From NCBI GenBank assembly GCA_009792885.1, contig WMCF01000029.1, forward strand, positions 4,358,000-4,421,999: DNA of 64,000 bases, in the 5' to 3' direction. A program made the translations under genes and the position numbers. Below are positions 13,091 to 25,600 of the stretch, piece by piece (position 1 is the first letter of the stretch; each line of letters opens with the position of its first letter). The stretch is from Eremophila alpestris peregrina (lineage: Eukaryota; Chordata; Aves; Passeriformes; Alaudidae). Below the pieces are notes generated by a model. It did not search any database. It saw only the letters and a program-made list of their open reading frames with translations, and was not told where the DNA came from.

Positions 13091-16000
13091 TTTAAAAAAT
13101 CAAAAACTCCAAAACCTAACAAATTATTCACACTGTCTGCACTGGCTCGTCATATTTTCTCCCACTCCCATCTGTTCAGTTTCACTCAGCTGGAAACAAG
13201 AGAAAGAGCCAGCAATATTCAGCCACTCTGTTCCTTGGGAGTTGGAACAGCCAAGAGACTGGAGTTTTAAAATGGACTCAAATGGTAGATATGGTTTTTA
13301 AATGCATTGGCAGATTATACACATATTGGAAATATGTCTTTTACCACCAAAAAGAGTACAACTTGTTTTGCCAGGTGATCAGGAGTATAAAAGGACTGAA
13401 CAAAAATGCAGATAACAATATAATTCCTTTAGGCCTTTGGGCTCTATAATGCAAAACATATAAACCCATAAATATCTTTCATTAATTAAAAAAATAGAGT
13501 TCATTTTGGTCTTTGCAGTTGGAAGTGGAAGGGATTTCTGGTGCTTTTCCAGCATCAACTCCCAGGTTTCCTAAATTATTCCCCTTTGGGGGTGAGAGAA
13601 AACCACATTTCAAACAGTTCAGTGCCTAGTACTCAAAATAATAAAAATAATCATTATTTCACATTTCTTTGAGTTTTTGAATTCCTGTTCAATAGTAGTT
13701 CTGTTTTATTTTTTAATAAAATGTTTCATTTTTCTTCAGAAGAGAGATTCTGCTCAACAGCCAGGTCTGTAAATTTATCTGGGTTCTTTACATTAGTACA
13801 ACTGCACAGATGGAGAATTTACACTGGTGCTAGAGGTCTAAGCACCCAAGCATCAAATTAAGCTGTACAAACCATAATAAATAGACTGCAAAGTAGATTA
13901 TTTATATCTACTGCATTTCTTGGGGACGGCAAGACCAAACAATCCAATCATTTGCAGTGCTGATCCAACCCTCCTAAGCATCTCTCCTTTTCAACATTGT
14001 TTGCATTTATTTAGTACCAAGACATAATGGAAATAATCAATCTTTGTGCTGGAACTGGGCCTTGTAGAAGAACCAAATGCAAACCACTCTGCTGCTTTTG
14101 AGCTTGTGAGCATTACTTTGACTCTTCAATACAAAGCAGGCCAAATTCAAGGTTTACCTAATCCACTGCTTTCAGGAACAGTTGAGTTGTACTGTGGTGC
14201 TACCAGTAAAAAACTGTTGGAACAGACAGAAGTTCATCCTGGGTGTCTCCTGCTCCATGGGTCCCCAGAAAGAACAGGCAGAAAGTAAGACATACTAACT
14301 GTTCTTCTCATAGCTAGCAAAATACCAACAGATTCTTTAGCTAAGTGAAAGCTGATGATGCCAAAACAAATTAATGAGGCGCAAAGAAGTGTTAGGATAG
14401 AGAAAATCAGAGAGCATTTGAATATCAGAACACAATTCCTACAGATATCACATGCTGTGAGTGAGATCTTTTAGCACAGTTCAGTAGCCCAGCACAGCTG
14501 GTGCCCAAACAAATCTTTGCAATAAAGTGTCTGACACTAAGTAGTCTGAGACCCTCTGCAAACAGACCACCCCACAGACTTACAGCCAGTACTCAAAACA
14601 AAAATTTTTCAAATAGGTTATTTGGCCAAGAATAATGGCAAATACCCATCAGTAACAAACATGGCAGCAATTGTAATTTTTCTATTTGATCTGCTTAACG
14701 CTAAAGATCAAAATATAGACCATCTGGTAATAATGGCTACAAGGTCATTCTGAAATGATTCCTTGTGGTTACTTCACCAATAAGATATAAAAAAATACTC
14801 TATGATCCACCTAACAAACTACTTGTCCTGCTGCCTTAATTACTGCAATTATGTTTGCTGGAACAGAGAAAAAAATCAATGTTGATGAGATGTAGGAAAA
14901 AAGTATTATTTATTTAGCTGAGGCTCCTTTACCTAAATTTGCAATATCCATGGAATTTCAAAGTTTTGTGAATAAAGACACTTGACCTGAATTCAGAGAT
15001 AATAAACATCCAGAGAAAAAACAAAAGCAAGTTTTCCCACAAGTTTTAACATAAGCAAAATGATACCATTTTCTGCTTCTCTTAATGTAGCAAACCTTTG
15101 TGAACAGATGGCAGCAGATCTGTGTGATGCAGTGGGCAGCATTTCCATATCACGCTGCTGGCAAATATCACCACCATTTAACTCATTTATTCCTGTGCAC
15201 ACCCTCACAACACATGGACACATTGCTACCTGTCAGAGGTGCTCAGCTCCTACCACTCCAGAGCAATCAGAGCTCAGGTCTGCCTTCTCCCTGTATTGTA
15301 CCTTATGAACAGCCAGTTTTCATCACTCCAACAACAACTACAAAATTAACATTGTCCTCTGCTTTTCAGGCAAAAGTGGACGACCCGAATTCAGCCATTC
15401 TAGTTTAGACAAAAAAACCTGAGGTGAAGAAAACAGCTGCTCTGTGCTTTAGGGAGGTAAAACAAGGGGAGCCCCTTCTGAGAGATGAGGAGTACAGTGA
15501 ATAAAGCCTGTCTATGGCTGCCTCCTCCTCAGTCCCCTTCTTACTGACCTGCCACAGCCCTTGTGACATCAACCTTCTCTTTAACAGCACCACTTCCACT
15601 AACTGAAGGTACTGACATCCACTTCTCTTCTCTGTACCAGATTTTCATCCCACTTTTTCCAACAGAGGGGGCCTAATTAAAGTCTCTTCTCTCTGCTGTC
15701 CAGAATTTATATAATATGTTCAATGAATTTCAGCATTTGTTTAAACAGAGTTAGGGAATTCAAGAGTTTAGGGAGATGGAAAGGGGAAAAGGGAAACCGA
15801 TGGGAGGGTGGGACATGAACTAGGGAAGCACAACAAAACCTCAAGGAAACATACACAAATTAAAGAAAACCTGTACTCTTCCCAGCAACCAACTCACTGG
15901 CAAAATTATTTGCTTACTTAGGCCAGATTTCACCCTTTATCTTGCCCTAAGGTAAGATAGCCAGAGCACAATTTCAGTGTATTTGTTACAGAACATAATT

Positions 16001-19000
16001 AACCATGGCCAGCATCACATTCATTTCTCATATCCTGTGTGCAGCTGTGGGGTGATGAGGACATGTTCCACAAGCATACATCTTTATTACAATCTCAGCA
16101 TTATCTGCAAGATCAGAACACACAGTTCACATCCCAAAACAACCCTAGAGTTTCTCAGTACTATATAATATGAGGAGTCAAGCAAATTTCACTTTTTCAC
16201 ATACTGCAGTATCCTCCAGATCACTTTGAAGACCAGAGAAAATCCACATGTTCCTTACCAAGTGTTGACACAGGAACCAGCAATCCTCAGCTGTCTCTGC
16301 ATTGAGAAGCTCCAGTCAGAAAACTCTTCAGACCTCTCACATTCCCTGGGGAGAGGGTACAAAGAACTGAGTTGTTGCACTTATAATCCTCTTCAGGAAA
16401 TATTTACTGTCAACAGTTACTTGCTTTTCATTATTTATTACATGTAAGACAAATCCCAAATAATTCAGTCACCAGTTTGAAGTCCAGAGAGCTTTGCATA
16501 TCACCTGTCAAACTGCTACCTCTTAGAAACTTTACATGATTCATTATTTACTTTAGGAAGTGAATACATAGATAGCACTTTGTTCTCAATATACCCTCCA
16601 CAGACGCCACTTGAGAACACTGCATATACTTTAAATCTTAATGTTCTTTATGTATTATTGCAAGACACTTTCAAAGGCTTTTCTATGGGCACAAGATCTG
16701 CTACAAGGCAAATTGAAGTAGGGGTATATGGGATTTAAAACACTATTTTAATTTTCCATTTTTCAGAAGATTTTTTTATTTTCAACGTTTTACTCAGATT
16801 GGGAGGCGGAGGATGTGGAGGAGAACATCAGACTTTCATACAGCCCCAGTTATTATTAACTATATGGTCTGGTTTATATCCTCAGCTTTTTAAAAGTCAA
16901 TTAGACATAAGAAACTCCCTTAACATCTCAAAATAAATTTCCACACTAAGCAGAGTTGAGGAGATGCCTCAGAGTTATGATAGTGAGATGGAATATTGAT
17001 AACTACTTCAAATGATTCATATCTGTCCTGACAGGCTGCCTGGAAATGCATAAAGCAAATAAAATACTTGTGGTCTCCAAATTACCCACAGCAAACACAT
17101 TGATACTGCCCAAGCCACAGCCCATGAAGATAAATTGCACTGTTGAGCTCAGCACAAGAAAATGCCATTGGGTTAATTAGCAATGGTTCAGCTTGAGTGT
17201 TTATTCAAGAGACAGGAGTACTTAAGAGTTAATGATTAGAGCCTCGAAAAACCAAACTAAACCCCAGAAACTGGCACACAGCGCTTCAGTTACTCCTGTG
17301 ATGTGTTGCACAGGGGGAAAATTCTTATTTTGCACACTTCTTTTCATAATGCATACCCTGTACAGACAAGAAAACAGTGAGCTGTTCCAGGGGACACTTT
17401 GGAAGGCCTAGCTAAGTCTTCTACATGAGGTGCTGCTTTCCAAAGCCTCTGCTGAGCCTCTAAAGAACAAAACAAATAAACAGTGAGGATACTCTTTCCA
17501 CTCCTATTCCTCACCAAATGAAAACATACCTTTAGATTAAAAGACAGCACTTATAGGGTTTTTATATTTCAAACAGAAGACTATAATAGGAGGCTCATAG
17601 TCACTTTCAGCAGCTAAATGCACACAATTGCACATGTTATTTGCATGGGCAGTTCAAAGGAAGCAAAACTAACAGCTATAATGTTACAAGCCTGGTTTTA
17701 CTTCCCACTTAAAAACCCATACTACAATCTTTGGAAGCATGGATAATATTACAACAACCTTAAGGTAGTTAAGGTCTTACCAAAAGCAAGCCAATGGATT
17801 AGAATGCATTCAAGTGCCTGCAGAAAATGTTAGGCAAAAAGCCCACAGCATGTAACATGCAGATCTGCATGTTGCTTCAAAAACAGCCTACATAGGTGCC
17901 AGGAAAATTCAAGAACAGTAGCATATGGAAAGCTAACAGAAAATAGCACAAGAGAAAAATTCCTCCCTTACAGATTCTTAATAACTCTTATTAAGTGAGG
18001 ATGTACTAGCAACAGGGGACCTGGAATTTGAAGAAATACCCAGTACAAGAGCTACCAATAAATCAGCACAAACCTAAACTCATAAGAAGCTTTTTAAATA
18101 TAAAGTCTAAAATATTTTGGCTAAAGTTTCTCAGAAGGGGTTTTTAATTCAAGCCTTTCTCCACCTTCACTGCAGCACTGTTCCTGTGGTGCTTGTAAAA
18201 CTGTTGGTGTTGAAGACCTGACTGTGCCTGAACACAGTCATGAGAAGTTTATAACTGGAATTTCTTCTGAGGTCCTCCAGCTCCTGGATAGAAATTTGCT
18301 CTGTAAATTCATGCAACATCTTTCATTACCTCCTTAAGGAGGGAAATATCTGCCTCTGAAATGAAGAACTAAAATCCCGAGTAGAATATGACTCAGAATG
18401 CAGCTGAGATTTGTTTTGGTTTTTTTCCCAATGAAGGGGCCAGGGAAAATCCCCCAAACATCTTCTATATACACCTATTGCCATCAGAAGCCTCAGTCTG
18501 AATGTTTGTTTCTATATTAGGAAAGTTATTAGTGTGTAATTGACAATAAAATTTGTCATTCTATTAAGATATCTTTTAGAGTGGTGGCTAAAGAACGTGG
18601 TGCATGCACTAATGCACTTGAATGAATTGCATGTGGTCACTTGTGACTTCACTGGAGGGATTCTGTTTTCCAGTTGTTTGGAAGACACACAGAAAGGCAG
18701 GATACACAAATGGTCAGAACTGAAAGGGTACAGAGCACTAATTATTCTACCTGAAGAAAATTATTTACATTAAAACAGTGACTCCTACTATATATGAGCA
18801 TCCCAATGCTCTGAAAATTATTCTGAGCATATTTGTTCAGTAAAAGGTCCATTAAATATCTCTAAAGGATAAGCATTTAACAGAGAGCACACAAATAAAT
18901 TCAGCCAACAAAACTAGCTAACATTTAATCCTGTCATTAAAGTCCAATGTCATGCTACATATCAGAATTGAAAGTAATTTGTTAACTCCATCTCTGTTTT

Positions 19001-20423
19001 CTTAACGTCTAAGTTTTTACAACTGACCAATTGCCAAACAGCTCAATCCTACTTTTTTGTTCTTTAAAATTGGATTTGTGGGTGATTGTGGGAATTGTGG
19101 ACAAGAAGGGTTCAGACAGGGAACTATTTAGACACCTATGCACTGCCAGATGTGTTCAGCATGTAGCTATCCCTACACAAGCAGGACTATCAGTTACCAT
19201 GAACTTTTTTTAAACGAACAAGCAAAAGCTGTGTTGTAGCAAGGTTTTTTCAGTACACTAGAAGTGACCATCCCTCACAGGCAAATGAATGCCTTTAAAG
19301 CCTTCTAGAGAAACACACAGAGAATGAACAAAAGAAATAAACAACAGTTTACAAATTAGGATTGTTCTGGTCATAATCTTTTTCAAACAGTAATAATAAT
19401 AAAGGTAGAGGAAAAAAACACATTACAGTTCAAAAATTAATAGCAGAGAACATGTGCTGCATCTTATGGATTAAAAAATATTATTTTCTCCAGGTTAACC
19501 CCTGAATTTGACTTCTAGAGAAAGACACACAAGTAGCTTTTCCAGAGGGAAAAAGACACTTTGTTCAAGCATACCCAGTGAAGAGTTGAAACAACATTAA
19601 AAAGCATGAGGAAAATATTCACAGAATCATAAAAACATAGTGCTCAGAAGCTCTTTCTGGTGGAATGGTAAAGGCTTTCAGAAGCACAAACCCAACTAAG
19701 TGGCTGAAACAGGGGATGTTCTTCAAGTTTCAAGACACCAAGGCAGCATTTCACCTTTGAAGTAAAAGGCAGTCCAGCACAAATATTTATCTGGAGTAAC
19801 GCCTCTTATGAGTGTTTCTTTCTCTAGGCTGATCTCACTGTAAGACCTCTTGAATTTTCTTGCCTTCCCATTCAATACTCCACTTTCTGCCAGAAACAAA
19901 ACATTTCTCCTATCTCTTACCCCCAAGCAAAACTGGAAAAAAATAATGTTGTTTTACATAATGATGACTTCTATATAGAAACATATTTACTTCTGATTAT
20001 TTTGTTTAATACCACTTTCCTTAGCTAAGTGAAAATTCTACTTCTTATAGCAAATGGAAACAATTATTTTTCCATAGCACATGTTTAGTTCAGCATTTGT
20101 CCTCCAAATTTGGAGCCCTTTCCTCCTCCTCCCTCTCTCTGTGGAAGCAGCAGAAAAGATTACTGAATGCTCAGCCTTAGAATACCTCTGGATACTTACC
20201 TGGAGAAGCAGAAGGTAAAGCTGTCCAGTCACCCTCATACCTGATGCAGACAGCTCTGAGAGGGCACCTAACCCATCCTGCCAGACCAAGCCAGGAGCAA
20301 AATGCTCCCAACCCTCCTAACACCGTCTTAAAACACCTCCTGAGGCAGCTCCAGCTGTAGCTCATTAGCATAAATTAAACAGAGCTCTTGATTCTCTGCA
20401 GCTGACACTGTCCTGAGGCGCTG

Positions 20424-20478
20424 TTATATATGCATGTGTATATTATTATATATTATATACACACAAAAGAGAGAGATT
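20424..20478. repeat. TA/CA/GA simple-sequence stretch
   Basis: Imperfect TA repeats pass into acacac and gagaga. It is a compound microsatellite in the intergenic DNA. Confidence 0.7.
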
Positions 20479-20972
20479 GTTTCATGGTCTCCGGTATAGA
20501 AATCACAGTCACCTGGACTAAAAATTACTTTAATGTGAGGTATTTAGGTCACTAATTAGGAAGAATGATTTCAGGTGGGTAAAACAATCTGTCAGCAAAA
20601 CTCAGGTGAAAATATTTGCTTTCAGGAAGAATGTGGAGTTCTTATCTGCAGATACTTGCAGAATGACTCTCGCTCAAAGTTCTCTGCGCAGAGGTAGCCA
20701 CGTCTAAAGGTTTCCACAGCCACAAGAGCTAATTAGCCTTACTCTCATCAGGTGACACAACACTGAGCTGAAAACCAACACTCTCCCTCATCATGTCTGT
20801 ACCCAGCAAGATTGAACCAATCCTGCAGGTACTCGGCTTTCCCTGAAGAGTTTGTGTCACCACAACCAGGAAAACCCTTTCCTTTAGATCATGCTGTTCG
20901 TTCTCCCTACAGCTGCCAATCCAAAAGCCAGCTGCCCTTTTCAGGCTTTAGCTGGACTTTGTTCCACTCATT

Positions 20973-21025
20973 AAAACAAACAATCAAACAAACAAACATC
21001 CCAACCAAAACGAAAAAAAAAAAAA
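20973..21025. repeat. CAAA-rich tract ending in a poly-A run
   Basis: Repeated CAAA-type units followed by a run of A, with a separate T-run about 45 bp further on. It is similar in character to the tract in intron 1. Confidence 0.7.
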
Positions 21026-22405
21026 GCCCCACCAAGCTCTTTTTGCCTTTAAGTCCTGTTGCGGGCACTTTTTTTTTTTTTTAATCTTACTCAATATAAA
21101 GTTGTAAGTTATACATCTGATGTGGAAGAGCCTTCAATCAAAAAAGTTATGGAATAGTGAGTTGAAGCATATGAACATTACATAGTGCTTTCATGGGTAA
21201 CCAGGTCAGCAGAAGATCTAGATTGTTTTTCCTTTTTCCCTTTTGCTCCAGCTAGAGACACTGTTGCCTTTATAAAGGGATTGCTTCTAACAAGCTTGGG
21301 AGTTGACAAAATCTGGTGTTTTCATGACAGTGTTTTTTGCATTCCAGTGTAACCTGACTTTGTGTTTATTTACCTCTACACTTTGAGTAGCATTTCATTT
21401 ATGCAGTAAGGGATGTTTTAAGAAACAGTACAAGGTAAGATGAATCTTGTAGTCTTGACTCAGGCAATACTGCCATAGACTTCAAAGGAGTGGGAGCTCT
21501 GCAGCTTCAATTATTAGCAGCAGTGAGAATACCCTATTGACCTAGGACACGAAAACGGAGAATTTTCCTTATCTCACGACACACAGCACACAGAGTATTT
21601 TTATTCCCACACTCAGAGTTTAGAAACCCCTTCAAACAATTTTCACGACCCAGTCTTCTCCACACCTCCGAAACAGAGCAGGACAGGCATACTTAAAGGC
21701 TTTTGTTTTCAAGAGGGCTTGGCCGTTATTACAAATACAGCAGCAGAAGCCTGGCCGTATTTTCTGTGGTCAGTTACAGCGCATGAAATTGAGCTGAACG
21801 CCTTAACCGAAGTCCCCACACTGAGGGCAGGTCCCTGCCACGCTGCGGGCGAGAACGACGCTGGTGCATTCCCCAGAGCACCCCAAGCTCTCTGGGATCT
21901 GACCGAACGAGAGGATCCTTAACGGGAACAAACCGATCCACCCTCAGAGGCACTATATACACACAGACATATCTATATGTATGTCTAACCACCGAGAGGC
22001 AGAGGCGCGAGCCGGGCGGCAGCGCACCCGCAGCTGCCGGGCTGAGGACGCGGCTCCCCCTCAGCGCCCCGCCCGCCGCGCTCCCGGGACACGCCTCCCC
22101 GCCTCTCCGCCTCCCCGCCGCGACGGCGGCCGAACCGCGGCCGTGCTGCCGTGCGTGCGGCCCGAGGGGCGAGTGCCGCCCGCTCACCCACCTCCCGGCG
22201 CGGCCGCGTCCATGCCCGCTCCGGCCGGCCCTCCCTCCCTCCTCACGGCACCGGCTGCGGCTCCCCCCGCCCCGCGCGCGCCCGGCGCGAGCCCCCCCAC
22301 ACACAGCCCCGGCCGCGGGCGCGCGCACAGCCCGGCCCGCCCCCATCTCGCGCAGAGGGCGGTGCCCGCGCGCGCGCCCCCCTCACCCGATCCGGGCGCT
22401 GCCCG

Positions 22406-22415
22406 GCGCGTGCGC
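22406..22415. promoter_or_regulatory. NRF1-like palindrome
   Basis: GCGCGTGCGC (GCGCACGCGC on the other strand) matches the core of the NRF1 site, about 110 bp before the DMXL2 ATG. NRF1 sites are common in CpG-island promoters. In a stretch this rich in CG the match could be chance. Confidence 0.35.
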
Positions 22416-22458
22416 CACCGCGCGCGCTCCCCCCGCCCGCCCCCCGCGCGCGCGGCCG

Positions 22459-22491
22459 CGGAGCCATCCCGGAGCCATCCCGGAGCCATCC
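22459..22491 (+). repeat. Three 11-bp tandem units in the DMXL2 5' leader
   Basis: The unit cggagccatcc occurs three times head to tail with no mismatch, ending 33 bp before the start codon. It contains no ATG on the sense strand. It is a short GC-rich tandem array that could vary between individuals. Confidence 0.9.
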
Positions 22492-22524
22492 GGGGCCCGG
22501 CACGGCGGCGGGGCCGGGGCCGCC

Positions 22525-22611
22525 ATGCATCTGCACCAGGTGCTGACCGGCGCCGTCAACCCCGGCGACAACGGGTACTCCGTGGGCAGCGTGCAGGACA
22601 CCCCCTTCACG
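22525..22611 (+). CDS. DMXL2: DMXL2 exon 1 (residues 1-29)
   Basis: The start is the ATG in the context gccgccATGc, a near-ideal Kozak sequence, and the protein begins MHLHQVLTGAVNPGDN as in vertebrate DMXL2. The donor is ACG|GTAACG and the exon ends in phase 0. The 7.5-kb first intron follows. Confidence 0.96.
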
Positions 22612-25600
22612 GTAACGGGCGCCGCGGGCGGGGGCGGCCTGGGCACGGCGGCCCTAGGCCCGGGCACGGCGCTGTGAGGGGGAGCCCGCCGGGCGGGGGG
22701 CGCTGAGGGCCCGGCGGGACCCGGCGCGTCTAGGGGCACCCGGGGACCGCCCGTCACACCTGGGCAGCGCTCCGGCCTCCGTGTCAGCCGGGGAAACCCC
22801 CGCCTGCGTGTCCTCGGGTCTCGCTGGGTGCTTCTGTCTGTCTGTATTTTATTTTATTTTTCATATATTTGTGCGTGTGTGTTTGTGTTTATATGTCATA
22901 TGCAAAGCGCACACTGTCAGTTGCACTGGGGTTCTGACGAAGCCTGCCCGCTATTGATGAGCGTCTGCCTTCCATTACTGAGGTTGATAAAACACAAATT
23001 TGTCAAATGCTCCTCTCAAACTGGAAAAGAAACAAAAAGAGATGATAAAAAGATACAGGAAGTGAATTTCAAGAGCCCCGTAGTTTATAAAACAATGTGG
23101 TTTATTCACAGGCTATTTTTGTTTATTGTCAATTTCTAATGCCAATTTCACTATCGTTCACTTAGGTTGTGTATGCTTGGTATGCCTTGATGTTAGTGAG
23201 TGACCAGCTTCTGCAGTGCTTTCCTGCTGCCATCTATCTAATCAGTATCTCATTATTTGGGAATTAACTGTCTCACTGCATTTTATACTAACAAGATTAT
23301 ATCCCAGGCACAAACCAATTCCAAGCAAAATGATGCAGAGCATCCTTTTTGGTGTAAGACAAATGTCAGCAGACTCGTGAAACATTTAAAGCTTACAATG
23401 GATTATCACAGATGTCTTATTTCAGTAATGAATGCTGGAGAGCCTTAAGAAATAAAGGTGCCATATTTGTCTTTATTTTCCTGGTTTTGCTGCTATGCAG
23501 CCATTCTGCCATTAAAGGGACCTCTGTTACTTTTGATATTTATATAAGAAGTAATTTACTCATATTCACATTCTAATGTGTTTCTTTTTACTATGGCAAT
23601 TTGAGAAGTCAATCAAATGGTATTATGCAACCCAACTTTATGCTAATTCTTGGCATAGTTTTGATAACATCAGTAATGAATCATAATGTATATTGTGGTT
23701 TATACATTCCAAGAGCAGAAGTAGCATCTTCCAAAATAATACAGGATTGGTTGGTAGGTTGTTAATTATGGAATTACATATAACAGACCACACTTTCTTC
23801 TCTGGCTGCTGTATCTAATTTTTTATAATACAGTAAACAAGGAACTAAAGAGATAAGTATGCTTTAATAAATGTATTTTCTGGACTGCCATAGCTGTAAC
23901 TTTCTTTTTTGCTTTTTCTTCATTCTCTGTATTCATGTTATTGTTTACTGCTCTTTTAGGCCTTGATCCTAGAGTAAGCTGTGTGGTTAAAAACTGCCTG
24001 CAAACAATTTGGGGGCTTATATCCAGGTTCATAGGAAATTAGTTACCTGTGTGAATCATAATCCCCCATTGACTGCAGGTGGTTCATTAGTGCCTGACCT
24101 CAAATTCTGTCTGTCGGCATCACCTGTAAGGACGCAGCTTTGTGCCCCCAAACCACTGAGCTGTTTGGAGCCTTCAGCTCAGATCCTGAGGCAGGTTTTG
24201 CAGTTCAGGTGACAGAGCCTGGCTCTGCAGACCTGCCCTGGAGCCCCAGCACCCGTCAGGCACTGGCACACAGCACCAGCAGGGCAGTGAGAGGGCAGGA
24301 GGGCAGGGGAGAAGTGCACAGCACACTGTGACTCCACGGGTGTCTGTGGGAATCCGTGGGGCTATGGGAAACCACGGGTGTCTGTGGGAATCCGTGGGGC
24401 TGAGGCACAGGAGCTGCTGTTTGTGTGCACATGTGCCCACTCACGTTTTAGTTGGTGTTTGGACGTTGAAAATGCGTGAGAATGGTTCAAAATTGCTACC
24501 ACTGATTCATCACAGGCACTTGAAAACACGGCTTTTTTTGTGTGCAGAAATGAATCACTCCTGTTAAAAATACTCCACTTAACAGCAGAATAATGGCTTG
24601 GGTACATATATACATGTGCCCACTAGTTAATAGTTTGGAACTATTTCCCCTTTTTTTGAGGAGGAGTAGGAGAAGAAACTTCCTCTTAAGATGAATGTGC
24701 TTTAGATGCCTAAGTCCTGCAATTTTAGGATTCTGAGAGAACACATTTTCTTCTAACCTGTTTAGGGACATTGCAATTCTCAGGTTCTTCATTCTTCCTT
24801 TCTTCTGTGGTTTGTCCTTGGCTTGTTTACATGACTCCTTGCTGGGGATAAAGGTAAGCTTTTAATTTCCAAGTCAGTGTAGCTGGAGGTAGGAAGATAA
24901 CACAGTCTGCCTCAACTTTTTTATAGCTTTGGTAAAAGTAATCTAGTTATTCTGATAATAAGGCAGGGAAAAGAATTTTTCCACTATTTTTTTTCTCTGC
25001 CTGCTAAAACCAGTTTTAGCAACTCCATGAAACTATAGAGATCCAAAGAAATAGAGACAGGTGTCTGTAGGTTGGCTGCAAAGGTTTTGTCAGTGCTTAT
25101 TCTGAGATGTGCAGGGTGCTCTCCTCCCTCAGCTCCCACATCTGCCTGCAGCAGTCCTGACATGTATCCAGCCTTTCCCAAGGAAGGGTGAGGCACAGAG
25201 ATGTTGCTGTGCCTGGTGGATGCTGTAGCTGTGTTGTGGCCAGTCTGCTGATACACAGGAAGAACTGCTGGAATGGTGATTAGAAGCAAAGTATCTCCAT
25301 AATGCTGTCCTGTACCAGTCAGTCTCCTCAGCCTCCTTCCCCTGAGCCCTGGAAAAGACACTGCTTTAAGCAAAGGGTTGAAGTACTGAAGTTCTGGGAA
25401 TAATTCTGTGCACTTTTCAGCTTGCTGTTAGCTCGTGTTCTCATTTTAGCAAATATTGCTGTTTTCCACAAGTGAGTTTACAGAAGGTTGAGGGTTGAGC
25501 TTTAAGCAGAAGGACCTTACAGCAAACACCCTGCCTTGACAGAAGAGGTGTTTGTACCTCACAGTCCAACTGGCTGCTAATAAGCTTTTAAAGGTAGCAA

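Larger units (their letters stand above)
7906..21984. other. Intergenic, no supportable gene
   Basis: AT-rich sequence without recognisable coding blocks on either strand. It contains a 16-bp palindrome (9,644-9,659), A-rich tracts at 13,074-13,090 and 20,973-21,025, and a TA/TG simple stretch at 20,424-20,478. The final 2 kb leads into the DMXL2 CpG island. No structural RNA gene was recognised, but this was judged by eye only. Confidence 0.7.
21985..22830 (+). promoter_or_regulatory. DMXL2: CpG-island promoter and 5' leader of DMXL2
   Basis: Base composition changes abruptly from AT-rich to very GC-rich at about 21,985 and falls back by about 22,830. CpG is dense throughout, with many GGGCGG/CCGCCC-type boxes. 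No TATA box is evident. The island covers the presumed transcription start, the 5' leader, coding exon 1 and the first 200 bp of intron 1. This is the usual form of a broadly expressed or neuronal gene promoter. The exact start site cannot be placed from sequence alone. Both strands read as long open frames here, but that is a by-product of the GC content. Confidence 0.85.

Noticed and set aside
19620..19650. Motif like the reverse of a CR1 tail (cacagaatcataaaa)
   Set aside because: Only about 15 bp match and the rest of the CR1 3' end is absent.
21774..22757. Several long open frames on both strands of the CpG island
   Set aside because: Stop codons are scarce in GC-rich DNA. The frames are Arg/Pro/Gly/Ala-rich, overlap one another in all frames and show no domain.
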